Made by a program: the position numbers and the translations under genes. From Micromonospora sp. ATA32 (GTDB lineage: Bacteria > Actinomycetota > Actinomycetes > Mycobacteriales > Micromonosporaceae): a stretch of DNA of 33,756 nt. Of this stretch, positions 1 through 8,045 are shown piece after piece. The stretch is taken from contig JAEVHO010000009.1 of NCBI GenBank assembly GCA_016802835.1, positions 1 to 33,756 on the forward strand, written 5' to 3'. Within the stretch, counting starts at the first letter, position 1. Each line of letters opens with the position of its first letter. The notes beneath the pieces were generated by a model. It did no database searches. It was not told the DNA's origin and saw only the letters and a list, made by a program, of their open reading frames with translations.

Positions 1-183
1 GCCGTGCGGGATCAGCTTCGCCTTGTCCACACCAGGCTTGTCCGCCTGCACCGCCACCGCGACCGGCTTGCCCTCGACCGGGTTGGCGTGAGCAACGGCG
101 GTCATCGGACCGGCGACCACACCACCGGCGAACGCCAGACCAGCAACACCAAGCACACTCTTACGCAGAATGTTCGTGTTCAT
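1..183 (-). CDS. Secreted protein, N-terminal part only
   Basis: Reading the minus strand from ATG at 183 gives an open frame of 61 codons that runs off the window edge. Residues 2-8 contain basic positions (RK at 7-8), followed by a hydrophobic stretch LGVAGLAFAGGVVAG and a plausible signal-peptidase site after AVAHA (about residue 33), so this is a Sec-type signal peptide. The mature part begins NPVEGKPVAVAVQADKPGVD and ends KAKLIPHG at the edge. A GGAG about 10 bases upstream of the ATG serves as ribosome binding site. The start resembles small secreted proteins of Micromonosporaceae that carry a lytic or resuscitation-type domain further on, but that domain lies outside the window, so no function is assigned. 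Confidence 0.75.
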   Translation of the reverse strand, partial: MNTNILRKSVLGVAGLAFAGGVVAGPMTAVAHANPVEGKPVAVAVQADKPGVDKAKLIPHG

Positions 184-818
184 CAGGAAAACTCCATTCG
201 GGGGTCGACGCCCGGGATGCCGACCGGGGGGGGTCGGCGGGCGCGGCACCGTCAGGCACCAAACAAAGATCAGAGGGGGAAGGTCAACCGAGCCGGGCGG
301 GGGGATGCTCGCGGCGCCGGGACCAGGTGTAACGACCGGCGACCCACCATCATTCCAACCCGGGGGCCATGCCATCGGGCCAGCCCAGCCGGCCTACTCG
401 GTCGTACGCAGGGTGTAACGACCCCGGCCCGGCCACGATTCCGGCCCCACGATGCCACCCGTCACACCCACGGACCGACCCCGATTGCGAACCGGATACG
501 CCGCTCAAAACACCCACGAAACGGAGGGCGAACCGGACATCCGGCAGTGAATTCCGCTTGCGGCACGTCGCGGCTTCCCAGGCCATCGGACGCGACCACG
601 TCCAGGGGTGGCCCGGCGTGCCCGGCGCAGGGATCAAGCCTGACCGACCGGAGCCGGGCACGGCGGGCCACCCCGCACCACGAACGCAACCGGATGCGGA
701 CCGGCCACCCCGCACCACGAACTGTGACCTTCGCCGATAACTGGCGGTGGTTCTTCGTCGCTACGAGGCGCGAGCGTTCTCACCTGCTGTAGCTGCTGCG
801 AGCGGCTTCGGTTCAGCG
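184..818. other. Non-coding region with short repeats
   Basis: No convincing gene is seen in these 635 bases; open frames on both strands are low-complexity Arg/Pro/Gly translations typical of GC-rich non-coding DNA. The part next to 183 must hold the promoter of the secreted-protein gene. It contains a 20-bp direct repeat (666-685 and 703-722) and a repeated GTGTAACGACC word (near 326 and 411). No tRNA or terminator was recognised. Confidence 0.6.
666..722. repeat. 20-bp direct repeat, two copies 37 bp apart
   Basis: The 20-mer starting GGCCACCCCGCACC and ending ACGAAC is present exactly at 666-685 and again at 703-722, separated by 17 bases that are also GC-rich. It lies in gene-free DNA between the secreted-protein gene and the transposon-associated genes. 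Function is unknown; a local duplication is the simplest reading. Confidence 0.7.
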
Positions 819-1181
819 TTAGTGGTTTCGCTGGTCGGCGGCCTGCTTGAGTGCTCGGCGCAGCAGGGCCAGCGGGGGAACCCCGGAGATTGCGGTGTCA
901 TCGCGGTACAACCGGCAGGCCAGCGCAGGGCGTTGGCCGGGCTCGACGAACGGATCCCGGCCTTCGATGAACACGCTGGGTGAGCCGGTGAAGCCGATCC
1001 GCTCGGCTTCGGCCTGGTCGTTGATGACCCGGATGGTGAACCGCACTGCTGACAGACCCACGTCATCAAGTGCTCGGCGCAGGACCACGGCGGCCGGGCG
1101 TTCGTTGGGGCAGTCGGTGACCACGAGCAGCTGCACGTCCATGGGTCCATCATGCGCCGGCCGCCATGACGTGGCGCTCAT
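819..1181 (-). CDS. Small thioredoxin-fold (DF-family) protein
   Basis: This 120-residue product has a recognisable domain that begins at the internal Met at 1142 ([20 protein letters not shown]). It continues with a [16 protein letters not shown] stretch and a PALACRLYR motif. This pattern matches small thioredoxin-like proteins whose relatives sometimes have selenocysteine in place of the Cys in DCPN, and which are found near organomercurial-lyase or transposon genes. Only one Cys occupies the usual CxxC position, so classical disulfide exchange is unlikely. The start at 1181 overlaps the resolvase stop by four bases (ATGA), suggesting translational coupling; the ATG at 1142 is the alternative and fits the family N-terminus better. 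Neither has a strong Shine-Dalgarno sequence. Substrate unknown. Confidence 0.72.
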   Translation of the reverse strand: MSATSWRPAHDGPMDVQLLVVTDCPNERPAAVVLRRALDDVGLSAVRFTIRVINDQAEAERIGFTGSPSVFIEGRDPFVEPGQRPALACRLYRDDTAISGVPPLALLRRALKQAADQRNH

Positions 1182-1792
1182 GCTGGTTCGCCTGTCGGCG
1201 CTGGCGCAAGGTAGCGGTGCAGCGAGGTCTTCGGGATGCCGGTCTTGGTGGCGATCGCACCGAGGCTGGCGCCTTGGGCCTTGAGTAGCCGGGCGTACTC
1301 GATCTTGTCGGCGGCGTGGGCGACGGGGCGGCCGACGTGTCGGCCTTTGGCTTCGGCGACGGCGCGGGCGTTGGCGGCGCGTTCGGCGGTGAAGGTGCGT
1401 TCCATCTCGGCGAACAGGGCGAGCAGCAGGAAGGCGATGCGGCCCATGCCCTCGTCGGCGGTGTTGATCGGCAGCGGGTCGGCGAGGGACCGCACGCCGA
1501 TGCGCTTCTCGGCGAGGTCGTGGACGAGGTTGAGGACTTCGCGCAGGTTGCGGCCGAGCCGGTCGAGGGTGTGTACGACGATCGTGTCGCCGGGGCGGGC
1601 GTAGCGCAGCAGGGCGGCCAGGCCCTCGCGGTCGACGGTGGCGCCGGTCTTCTTGTCGGTGAAGATGCGCTCGTCGCTGATGCCGGCGGCGGCCAGGGCG
1701 TCGAGTTGACGTTCGAGGCTCTGCTTGGTCGTCGAGACCCGGGCGTAGCCGAGATCGAGCCCGGCCGGTGGGTGCGGTGCGGCGGCAGTCAC
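1178..1792 (-). CDS. Serine recombinase (resolvase/invertase family)
   Basis: The 204-residue protein has the small-serine-recombinase layout. The catalytic domain opens with [20 protein letters not shown] (nucleophile Ser in RVST, about residue 20). It continues with the [21 protein letters not shown] motif carrying the active-site arginines, then the E-helix region [18 protein letters not shown]-terminal helix-turn-helix ([27 protein letters not shown]) contacts DNA. Size and order fit Tn3/Tn552-type resolvases (about 180-200 residues). It is divergent from the TniA-like transposase at 1985, and the gap holds repeated palindromic sites that could be its res site. It probably resolves cointegrates made by that transposon. 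The reading frame is intact. Confidence 0.93.
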   Translation of the reverse strand: MTAAAPHPPAGLDLGYARVSTTKQSLERQLDALAAAGISDERIFTDKKTGATVDREGLAALLRYARPGDTIVVHTLDRLGRNLREVLNLVHDLAEKRIGVRSLADPLPINTADEGMGRIAFLLLALFAEMERTFTAERAANARAVAEAKGRHVGRPVAHAADKIEYARLLKAQGASLGAIATKTGIPKTSLHRYLAPAPTGEPA

Positions 1793-1802
1793 CGGACGGT
1801 CG

Positions 1803-1967
1803 TACCGGAAGTCGTCTCCGTACTACGGTTCCGGAACACAAGTTGTGGAACGAATTCCGGAACGGCTGGTGGTGGTTTTCCGGGCCCGCGACCGGGCCGC
1901 CGGACACCTGTTCCACTTCCTTGAATGTGGAACGGTCCGCGTGTCCCGCCGGCACATCGACAGGTGT
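1803..1967. repeat. Array of inverted motifs, candidate res site or transposase sites
   Basis: Between the divergent resolvase and transposase genes lie three copies of a (T)TCCGGAA-like word at exact 26-bp spacing (ACCGGAA 1804-1810, TTCCGGAA 1829-1836, TTCCGGAA 1855-1862). Two 24-bp elements of the form GTTCC-N14-GGAAC sit at 1828-1851 and 1910-1933, both ending TGTGGAAC. A further inverted pair ACACCTGT/ACAGGTGT is at 1904-1911 and 1960-1967. Multiple dimer-binding sites beside a resolvase gene are expected of a res site, and several transposase sites are expected at the end of a Tn7/Tn552-type element. The sequence alone does not decide between these. Confidence 0.55.
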
Positions 1968-1984
1968 GGACATAGCCTACGGCG

Positions 1985-3474
1985 GTGCACGGCTCGCTCC
2001 TTCCGCCGGCGCCCCGTGGTCTGGCCGAGCTGCCGGAGGCCGCGCGGGCGCAGGCGTTGCATCGGTGGCGGGTACTGCGCCCGCACCTGGAGGATGGGGT
2101 GCCGCTGCCCCGCGCGGCCGGCGAGGCCGGGGTGGTGCTGCGGACCGCGCAGCGGTGGCTGACCCGGTACCGCGCGTCGACGGGCTGGCCGGGCTGGCTC
2201 GGTCGGCGCGCAGTGACCGGGGCACCCGGCGGCTGCCCGACGAGCTGCGGCTGCTGATCGAGGGCCTGGCGCTGCGCCCGCCCGGCCCGTCGGCGGCGCA
2301 CGTGCACCGGGTCGTCGTTGACGTCGCCAAGAACGAGGGCTGGCCGGTGCCGTCGTACGCCACCGTGTACTCGATCATCCGCGGCGTCGACCCGGCGATG
2401 CGGACCCTGGCCCTGGACGGGGAGAAGCGGTATCGGGAGGTGTTCGACTTGATCCACCGCCGCGAGGCAGCCGGCCCGAACGAGATCTGGCAGGCCGACC
2501 ACACCCAGCTCGACCTATGGGTGATCACCCCGTCGGGCAAGCCGGCCCGCCCGTGGTTGACCGTCATCGAGGACGACCACTCTCGGGCCATCGCCGGGTA
2601 CGCGGTCAACCTCGGCGCGCCGTCGGCGATCCAAATCGCGTTGGCGCTGCGGCAGGCGATATGGCGCAAGAGCGAGCCGGGCTGGCACGTCTGCGGGATC
2701 CCGGCCGCCTTCTACACCGATCACGGCTCGGACTTCACCTCCCAGCACATGGAGCAGGTCGCCGCCGACCTGAAGATCCGGCTGATTTTCTCCCAGCCGG
2801 GTCGGCCCCGCGGCCGTGGGAAGATCGAGCGGTTCTTCTCCACGATCAACCAGATGTGCCTGCCCGCTCTGCCCGGCTACGCCCCGCGCGGCACCACCGA
2901 TCGGGCCGGGCAGGCGAAGCTCAGCCTCGCCGAGCTCGACGCGGCAATCGGCCGGTTCATCGTCGCCGAGTACAACCAGCAGCCGCACGGCGAGACCGGC
3001 CAGCCGCCGCAGGCCCGCTGGGACGGCGCCGGGTTCCTACCGCACCTGCCGGCCAGCCTGGAACAGCTCGACCTGCTGCTGCTCACCGTCGCCAAGCCGC
3101 GCAAGATCCACCCCGACGGCATCCACCTGTTCGGCCTGCGCTACCTCGACACCGTGCTCGGCGAGTACGTCGGCGAGCCGGTGACCATCCGCTACGACCC
3201 GCGAGACGTCGCCGAGATCCGCGTGTTCCACGACGACCGGTTCCTGTGCCGGGCGATCTGCCCCGAGCTGGCCGCACGAACCATCGGCATCAAGGAGATC
3301 GCCACCGCGCGCAACGCCCGCCGCCGCGGCCTGACCCAGGGGCTGACCCAGCGGGCCAGCGTCGTCGACCGGCTCCTCGCGGTACACCAGCCACCCGAAC
3401 CCGCACCGACCGTGCCGGACTCCGAGCCGGCCAGGCCCGCCGCCCCGGCGCTGAAGCTCTACCGAGAGGAGTGA
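1985..3474 (+). CDS. TniA/TnsB-like DDE transposase, frame broken near 2175
   Basis: This is a Mu/Tn552/Tn402-type transposase of about 496 residues. The N-terminus starts at GTG 1985 with a helix-turn-helix region (EAGVVLRTAQRWLTRYRA). The catalytic core has the first Asp in WQADHTQLD, the second in YTDHGSDF and Glu in GRGKIERFF, giving a complete DDE triad. The C-terminal beta-barrel region (GIHLFGLRYLDTVLGEYVGEPV) is typical of TniA/MuA. The N-terminal part is in frame 2 and the rest in frame 1. The switch falls at 2171-2180 and corresponds to two extra bases or one missing base. The stop at 3472-3474 is followed after three bases by the ATPase gene. As read the protein is split; a sequencing indel, a real mutation or programmed frameshifting are possible, the first being most likely. 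Confidence 0.85.
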
Positions 3475-3477
3475 GCA

Positions 3478-4387
3478 ATGGCCGAACCCGCCGCCGGCAC
3501 CGAGGACACCCCGCAGCGGTGGGCCGCCAAGGAAGCAGCCATCGCCTGCCTGAACGTCACCCCCGGCCATCGACGACAAGCCTGTGGTGGAGGCGCCGTT
3601 CGTGGTCACCAAGGAGTACCGGCGCTTCGCCGAGTTCGCCGACGCGGTACGCCGAGACCGCTACATCGGGCTGTGCTACGGCCCGCCCGGGGTCGGCAAG
3701 ACCCTGTCCGCGCGCCGGTACGCCCGCTGGGACCTGGTCGAGCCTGCCGTGCAGACCTTCCGGTTCTTTGAGCCCGACCGCATCCCGCGCGAGATCCTCG
3801 ACACCCGCAGCGCCGTCTACACCCCAAAGGTCCACAACAGCCCGGGCCGGCTGGAGAAGGAACTGGCGTTCATCCAGGACCGGCTGTCCTGGGCGATCGA
3901 GACGCTCGAACACCCCGAGCACAACCCGCCGACCCTGTCAGGCAACCAGGGCCGCTACGCCGAACTGCTCATCGTCGACGAGGCCGACCGGCTCAAGACC
4001 CCCACCCTGGAGCAACTGCGCGACCGGCACGACCGCACCGGCGTCGGGCTGATCCTCATCGGCATGCCCGGCATCGAGAAGCGCCTGGCCCGCTACCCGC
4101 AGCTCTACAGCCGCGTCGGGTTCGTGCACCACTTCCGGGTGCTCTCCGCCGAGGAACAGGCGTTCGTGCTGGCCCGCCACTGGCCCGAACTCGGCCTACA
4201 TGATCCAGACGACTTCACCACCGCCGAAGCCCTCGCCACGATCATCCGCATCACCAACGGCAACTTCCGGCTCACCGCCCGCCTCGTCGCCCAGATCAAG
4301 CGGGTCCTCGACATCAACCAACTCTCCACGGTGACCAAGGAAGTCGTCGAGGCGGCCCGGGAATCCCTGGTCATCGGCGTGCTGTGA
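3478..4387 (+). CDS. TniB-like AAA ATPase, frame broken at a C-run near 3562
   Basis: This is the ATP-dependent partner that helps TniA-type transposases choose targets. The main part (from 3584) has Walker A GPPGVGKT, Walker B LLIVDEAD, and a sensor-like LILIGMPGIEKRLARYPQLYSRVGF. The true start is probably ATG 3478, preceded by GAGGAG and three bases after the transposase stop. The first 29 codons (MAEPAAGTEDTPQRWAAKEA and on to NVTP) are in frame 1 while the rest is in frame 2. Removing one C from the five-C run at 3560-3564 joins them as NVTPAIDDKPVVEAPF and gives about 302 residues. Without the correction translation could only begin at GTG 3584. The gene end overlaps a further start codon (GTGA at 4384). 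Confidence 0.85.
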
Positions 4388-4533
4388 CCATCAGCTACGC
4401 CCGCCCGCCCCGGCGGACACCGCAGCCCACCCGTGCTGAGCTGACCGCCAGCGGCCGCGCTGCATCAACTGCGAGCAGCAGGTCTGCCATCGTCACCCGC
4501 TCGCAAATCGCGGCAATAGCGGATGGGCGTCGA
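4384..4533 (+). pseudogene. Possible stump of a third transposon gene
   Basis: A GTG at 4384 overlaps the ATPase stop by four bases and opens a frame reading VTISYARPPRRTPQPTRAEL, the usual coupling pattern of a tniABQ-like operon. After about 30-50 codons the sequence runs head-on into the opposite-strand hydrolase gene ending at 4534, and no TniQ-like zinc motif is seen. It is either a truncated third gene or chance open sequence. No transposon end could be located here. Confidence 0.3.
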
Positions 4534-5211
4534 TCACCCGGTGAGGAATGCGATCACGGTCTTGAGGTACTCGTCTGGAACGGTCTCGTGAACCAGGTGG
4601 CCGGCCGCGATCGTCGTCAGCCGGGCGTCGACCAGGCGATCGGCGAGTTCGGCGAGGTGCTCCTGAGGGACCGGGCTCGCTGCCCCGCCCCCGATGAGCA
4701 GCGTGGGTGCCGTGATCCGGGCGACGATGTCGGCCCATCCTGGATCTGGATCGTCGATCTCGGGCCGGACCTGCTCCACCATGCGCCAGTCGAAGGGCAG
4801 ATCCCCCGCGGGACGATCGGGAAGTCCCGGCGGTCGAGGGTGCGGGTAACCGATGTCCTCAAGCACGAGTTTGCGGACGTGTCCCTGCCGTTCGGCGGCC
4901 ACCCCGCAAGCCACCAGACCGCCGAGGGAATGGCCGACCAAGTCCACCGCGCCGATGTCCAGCTGGTCCAAGGTGCCAATGACGTCTTGCGTGAACAGTT
5001 TCAGGCTGTACGTGCCGGGCCAGTCACTGGCACCGTGGCCCCGCAGGTCGACGGCGTACACCGTCCGCTCAGCACAAAGGCCCGAGGCGATCACGTTCCA
5101 GTCGCGTGCAGTCTTTCCGGTGGCATGCAGCAGCACGGTGGGCGTCTTGATCTCGTCAACGGCTTGCCATACCCGCAGAGAGAAGTGCAGATCCCCGACC
5201 GCGATGTCCAT
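4534..5211 (-). CDS. Alpha/beta-hydrolase fold protein
   Basis: The product (225 residues from ATG 5211) shows the alpha/beta-hydrolase pattern. It has an oxyanion-hole strand TVLLHATGKTARDW, the strand-loop VYAVDLRGHGASDWPG, the nucleophile elbow LVGHSLGGL (catalytic Ser), and a late His in TIAAGHLVHETVPDEYL near the C-terminus. The acid residue is probably in the LIGGGAASPVPQEHL region but is not certain. Substrate cannot be told; relatives include esterases, lactonases and haloperoxidase-like enzymes. An in-frame GTG at 5286 would add 25 residues; ATG 5211 is preferred because the family homology begins there (MDIAVGDLHFSLRVW), but neither has a good Shine-Dalgarno sequence. It faces the transposon genes tail to tail. 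Confidence 0.82.
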   Translation of the reverse strand: MDIAVGDLHFSLRVWQAVDEIKTPTVLLHATGKTARDWNVIASGLCAERTVYAVDLRGHGASDWPGTYSLKLFTQDVIGTLDQLDIGAVDLVGHSLGGLVACGVAAERQGHVRKLVLEDIGYPHPRPPGLPDRPAGDLPFDWRMVEQVRPEIDDPDPGWADIVARITAPTLLIGGGAASPVPQEHLAELADRLVDARLTTIAAGHLVHETVPDEYLKTVIAFLTG

Positions 5212-5491
5212 CAGCTCAGGCACACCCTGAGCCTCGCCAACCGTCGCCTCCGAATTCAAGACATTCCGCCGTGGGCAGACCCACACGCTGCCATCCAGCA
5301 GGTCCGCGCACCGGCTGCCCCGCTCGCTGTTACTCCGAATGGCGCCCGGATCGCGGCGTGTGCGGACGACTAGTCAGGATCTTCGTGATCGGTCGATCTG
5401 GTCCAGGAGCTTGTCCGCGCTGGGCGTGCTTGAGGAGGCGGAGCGCAGTCGCTGCGAAACTGTCGTGTTGTCGGAGCGATGACGACCGGCG

Positions 5492-5521
5492 TCCCGGAAA
5501 ATTCTTCAAAGAAGTCCGGGA
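5492..5521. terminator. Stem-loop in AT-richer pocket
   Basis: TCCCGGA (5492-5498) pairs with TCCGGGA (5515-5521), and inside it TTCTT (5502-5506) pairs with AAGAA (5509-5513), giving an almost continuous hairpin with a two-base loop. There is no T-run on either strand. It lies in the 395-bp gap between the start of the hydrolase gene (5211) and the DHFR-fold gene (5607). In that position it could be an operator or an mRNA leader structure rather than a terminator. Confidence 0.4.
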
Positions 5522-5526
5522 GGGGG

Positions 5527-5553
5527 TGTCGGTTCGGGGCGGTGGTGTTCGTA
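5527..5553 (+). promoter_or_regulatory. Candidate ECF42-type promoter
   Basis: TGTCGG at 5527-5532 is followed after 17 bases by CGTA at 5550-5553. ECF42 sigma factors are reported to use a TGTCGA-like -35 and a CGA/TC-like -10, so this is a fair match placed about 55 bases before the first gene of the operon that encodes the ECF42-type sigma factor. It would fit autoregulation. The match is short and the rest of 5287-5606 shows no gene. Confidence 0.4.
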
Positions 5554-5606
5554 GCAGGGGTGAGGCCGCCCGCAAGGGGCGGCGCCAAGGTGAAGGAACC
5601 GCGATC

Positions 5607-6214
5607 ATGAAGCTGACGACCATGACCCAGGTCACCCTCGATGGAGTGATGCAGGGAAACGGCGCCGCGTCGGATGACCGCAGGAACGGATTCGAGCGCG
5701 GCGGATGGGCCCGGGGGGCGGGTGACGACGAGACCAGGACGTTCATCACGCAGACCTACCAGCGCGCCGACGCGTTCCTGTTCGGCCGGCGCACCTACGA
5801 GTTGTTCGCCGGCTCCTGGGGATCAATCGACCAGATGCGCGCACATCCCATCGGCGTGGCCTTGAACGAGGCCCCCAAGTACGTTGCCTCGACCACGCTC
5901 ACCGCGCCGCGTTGGGAGGACACGACCGTTCTCCGCGGTGACCTCGCGGCGGCCATCAGCGAGCTGAAGGCCAAGCCCGAGGGTGAACTGCAGGTGCACG
6001 GCAGTGGCGCCCTGACCCGGTGGCTGCTGGAGAACGATCTGGTCGACGAGATGACTCTGATCGTGATCCCGGTGATCGTTGGCAGGGCGCGAGGCTGTTC
6101 CCGGAGACCGGACCGGATCTTGCGCTCGACCTGGTCGAGTCGCGGGTCGACTCGAAGGGCGTGTCGATCCAGGTCTACCGGCCGGCCGGGCGCCCGCAGT
6201 ATGCGACGGCCTGA
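5607..6214 (+). CDS. RibD C-terminal/DHFR-fold reductase family protein, frameshift near 6083
   Basis: The protein opens MKLTTMTQVTLDGVMQGNG, the usual start of the dihydrofolate-reductase-like RibD-C family. It continues with FLFGRRTYELFAGSW, APKYVASTTLT, GELQVHGSGALTRWLLENDLVDEMTLIVIPVIVG. It then leaves frame, and one inserted C after GGC at 6081-6083 restores GQGARLFPETGPDLALDLVES through YRPAGRPQYATA and the stop at 6212-6214, giving 202 residues. As read, the shifted frame ends at 6245. It is probably an NADPH-dependent reductase of unknown substrate. It precedes the DGPF protein and ECF42-type sigma factor genes by 53 bases and is likely co-transcribed with them; such reductases are common companions of this sigma-factor group. 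ATG 5607 has an AAGG-type binding site upstream. Confidence 0.85.
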
Positions 6215-6267
6215 AGTCCCTGACCGCCGAACCACGCTGTCTTGACACCAGAGGAGATGATCTTCAG

Positions 6268-6591
6268 ATGCAGTACCTGGTTTCCGTGATCGATGACAAG
6301 AGCAATCCCGGCAGCACGGACAGGCAGCCTGCCATCAGCGCGTTCAACGAACGACTGATCGCCGAGGGCTACTGGGTTTTCGCGGGCGGACTCGCGGACA
6401 CCACCGCGGCCACGGTCATCGACAACCGGGGCGAGCAGGCGGTGTTCAGCGACGGGCCTTTCGTGGAGTCGAAGGAGTACCTCGCCGGCGTCTGGGTGTG
6501 GGAGGTCCCCGATCTGGATGTGGCGCTCAAGCTCGCCACCGAGGCGTCGAAGGTCTGCGATCGGAAGATCGAGGTGCGGCCGTTCCAGTGA
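6268..6591 (+). CDS. DGPF-domain (YCII-related) protein
   Basis: This 107-residue protein begins MQYLVSVIDDKSNPGSTDRQ and carries the signature FSDGPFVESKEYLAGVWVWEV, the DGPF motif of the YCII-related family, followed by a ferredoxin-like beta-alpha ending KIEVRPFQ. Members are small dimeric proteins whose exact chemistry is unsettled. Their genes are the standard neighbours of ECF42 sigma factors. The stop overlaps the sigma factor GTG by four bases (GTGA at 6588), so the two are almost certainly translationally coupled. GAGGAG at 6251-6256 is the ribosome binding site. The protein is complete. Confidence 0.93.
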   Translation: MQYLVSVIDDKSNPGSTDRQPAISAFNERLIAEGYWVFAGGLADTTAATVIDNRGEQAVFSDGPFVESKEYLAGVWVWEVPDLDVALKLATEASKVCDRKIEVRPFQ

Positions 6592-7823
6592 GCGACGTCG
6601 AGGAGGCGACCACCCGGGCCCACCACGAGGAGTGGGCCCCGGGTGTCGCCGCCCTGGCCAGGCGCTTCGGCGACCTCGACATCGCCGAGGAGGCAGCGGC
6701 CGAGGCGTTCGCGACCGCCGTCGAGCGGTGGCCGGCCGACGGCGTACCCCCCAACCCCGGCGCCTGGCTGACCACCACCGCCAACCGCAAGGCCATCGAC
6801 CGGATCCGGCGCGAGAACAAACGCGACGACAAGCACAAGGAGGCTCAGATGCTGCACGACAACACCCCACCCGAGCCTCTCGGCGCCATCGACGACGACC
6901 GGCTCCGGCTGATCTTCACCTGCTGCCATCCGGCGCTGGCGATGGAAGCCCGCGTGGCGCTGACACTGCGCATGCTCGGCGGCCTGACCGTGCCCGAGAT
7001 CGCCCGCGCCTTCCTGGTGCAGGAGACCACCTTGGAGCAGCGGATCACCCGCGCCAAGGCCAAGATCAAAGCGGCTCGGATCCCTTATCGGGTGCCGTCC
7101 GCGGAGGATCTCCCGGCACGCGTCTCCGGCGTACTCGCCGTGCTGTATCTCGTCTTCAACGAGGGCTACCTGGCGACCGGCCCCGACACCGATCCCGTAC
7201 GTCACGACCTGACCGCCGAGGCGATCCGGCTCACTCGCCTGATCCGCGCTCTGCTGCCGGAGGACGGTGAGGTCGCCGGGCTGCTGGCGCTGATGCTGCT
7301 CACCGAGGCCCGCCGCACCGCTCGGGTTTCGGCCAGCGGCGAACTGGTCACCCTCGACGAGCAGGACCGTGGGGCCTGGGACAAGGCGCTGATCGTCGAG
7401 GGTCACCGGCTCGTGCGCGAGCGCCTCGCCGCTGCCGCCGCCGGGGTGGCTCCGGGTCGCTACCAGATCCTCGCCGCGATCAACGCGGTGCACACCTCCG
7501 CCGGCGACATCCGCGACACCGACTGGTCGCAGGTCGTCGCCCTCTACGACCAACTCGTCCACCTCGACTCCTCGCCGATCGTCGCCCTCAACCGGGCCAT
7601 CGCGGTCGCCGAGCTCGACGGACCGGAGGTGGCGCTGGCGGCCGTCGACCGTCTTGAGGACAAGCTGGCCGGCTATTACGCCTACCACGCGACCCGCGCC
7701 GACCTGCTGCGCCGGCTGGGCCAAAGTCAGCAGTCGCGCGCGGCCTACGACAAAGCCATCGAGTTGGCCGGCAACACCGCCCAGACCGCCAACCTGACCC
7801 GCCGCCGCGACCAACTGCGGTAG
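6588..7823 (+). CDS. ECF42-type RNA polymerase sigma factor with C-terminal TPR-like domain
   Basis: The 411-residue protein has sigma region 2 at about residues 10-75 (DIAEEAAAEAFATAVERWP, NPGAWLTTTANRKAIDRIRRE). Region 4 follows at about 105-165 (LRLIFTCCHPALAMEARVALTLRMLGGLTVPEIARAF, then TTLEQRITRAKAKIK). A long helical extension carries signature segments VLYLVFNEGY and PGRYQILAAINAVH, with TPR-like repeats near the end (RADLLRRLGQSQQSRAAYDKAIELA). This architecture, together with the upstream DGPF gene, defines the ECF42 group. No anti-sigma factor gene is present, as is usual for this group, where the C-terminal extension is thought to control activity. GTG 6588 is chosen for its overlap with the upstream stop. 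The reading frame is intact. Confidence 0.93.
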   Translation: MSDVEEATTRAHHEEWAPGVAALARRFGDLDIAEEAAAEAFATAVERWPADGVPPNPGAWLTTTANRKAIDRIRRENKRDDKHKEAQMLHDNTPPEPLGAIDDDRLRLIFTCCHPALAMEARVALTLRMLGGLTVPEIARAFLVQETTLEQRITRAKAKIKAARIPYRVPSAEDLPARVSGVLAVLYLVFNEGYLATGPDTDPVRHDLTAEAIRLTRLIRALLPEDGEVAGLLALMLLTEARRTARVSASGELVTLDEQDRGAWDKALIVEGHRLVRERLAAAAAGVAPGRYQILAAINAVHTSAGDIRDTDWSQVVALYDQLVHLDSSPIVALNRAIAVAELDGPEVALAAVDRLEDKLAGYYAYHATRADLLRRLGQSQQSRAAYDKAIELAGNTAQTANLTRRRDQLR

Positions 7824-8045
7824 CGCCCACGAATCCCGATCAGAACCCCGCGCGCAGCGGCGGCCGGCCCCGACGCAATCAGATCGGCCCGATACCCGCA
7901 TGAGATCGTCAGCTTCTACGGTCGGCACTGCACTGTCATCGGCAGAAGCGGACGCCGAGCGGCTCACCCCCGCTGGGTGGTGCTCGTTACGCAACGTTAC
8001 CGGATCACCCCGGTGGCCGATCCCGGCCACTCGACGTTGCGCCAA

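Noticed and set aside
4-792. A 262-codon plus-strand frame at the left edge
   Set aside because: It covers the antisense of the secreted-protein gene and gene-free DNA; its composition is rich in Arg, Pro, Thr and His with no motif.
1768-1984. Upstream extension of the transposase in the same frame as its catalytic part
   Set aside because: The translation is Gly/Ala/Arg-rich without a pattern, whereas the frame from GTG 1985 gives a sensible helix-turn-helix start.
2171-3565. Programmed ribosomal frameshifting in tniA and tniB
   Set aside because: No slippery heptamer with a downstream pseudoknot was recognised, and similar one-base breaks occur in ileS, amt and glnD, so sequencing error is simpler.
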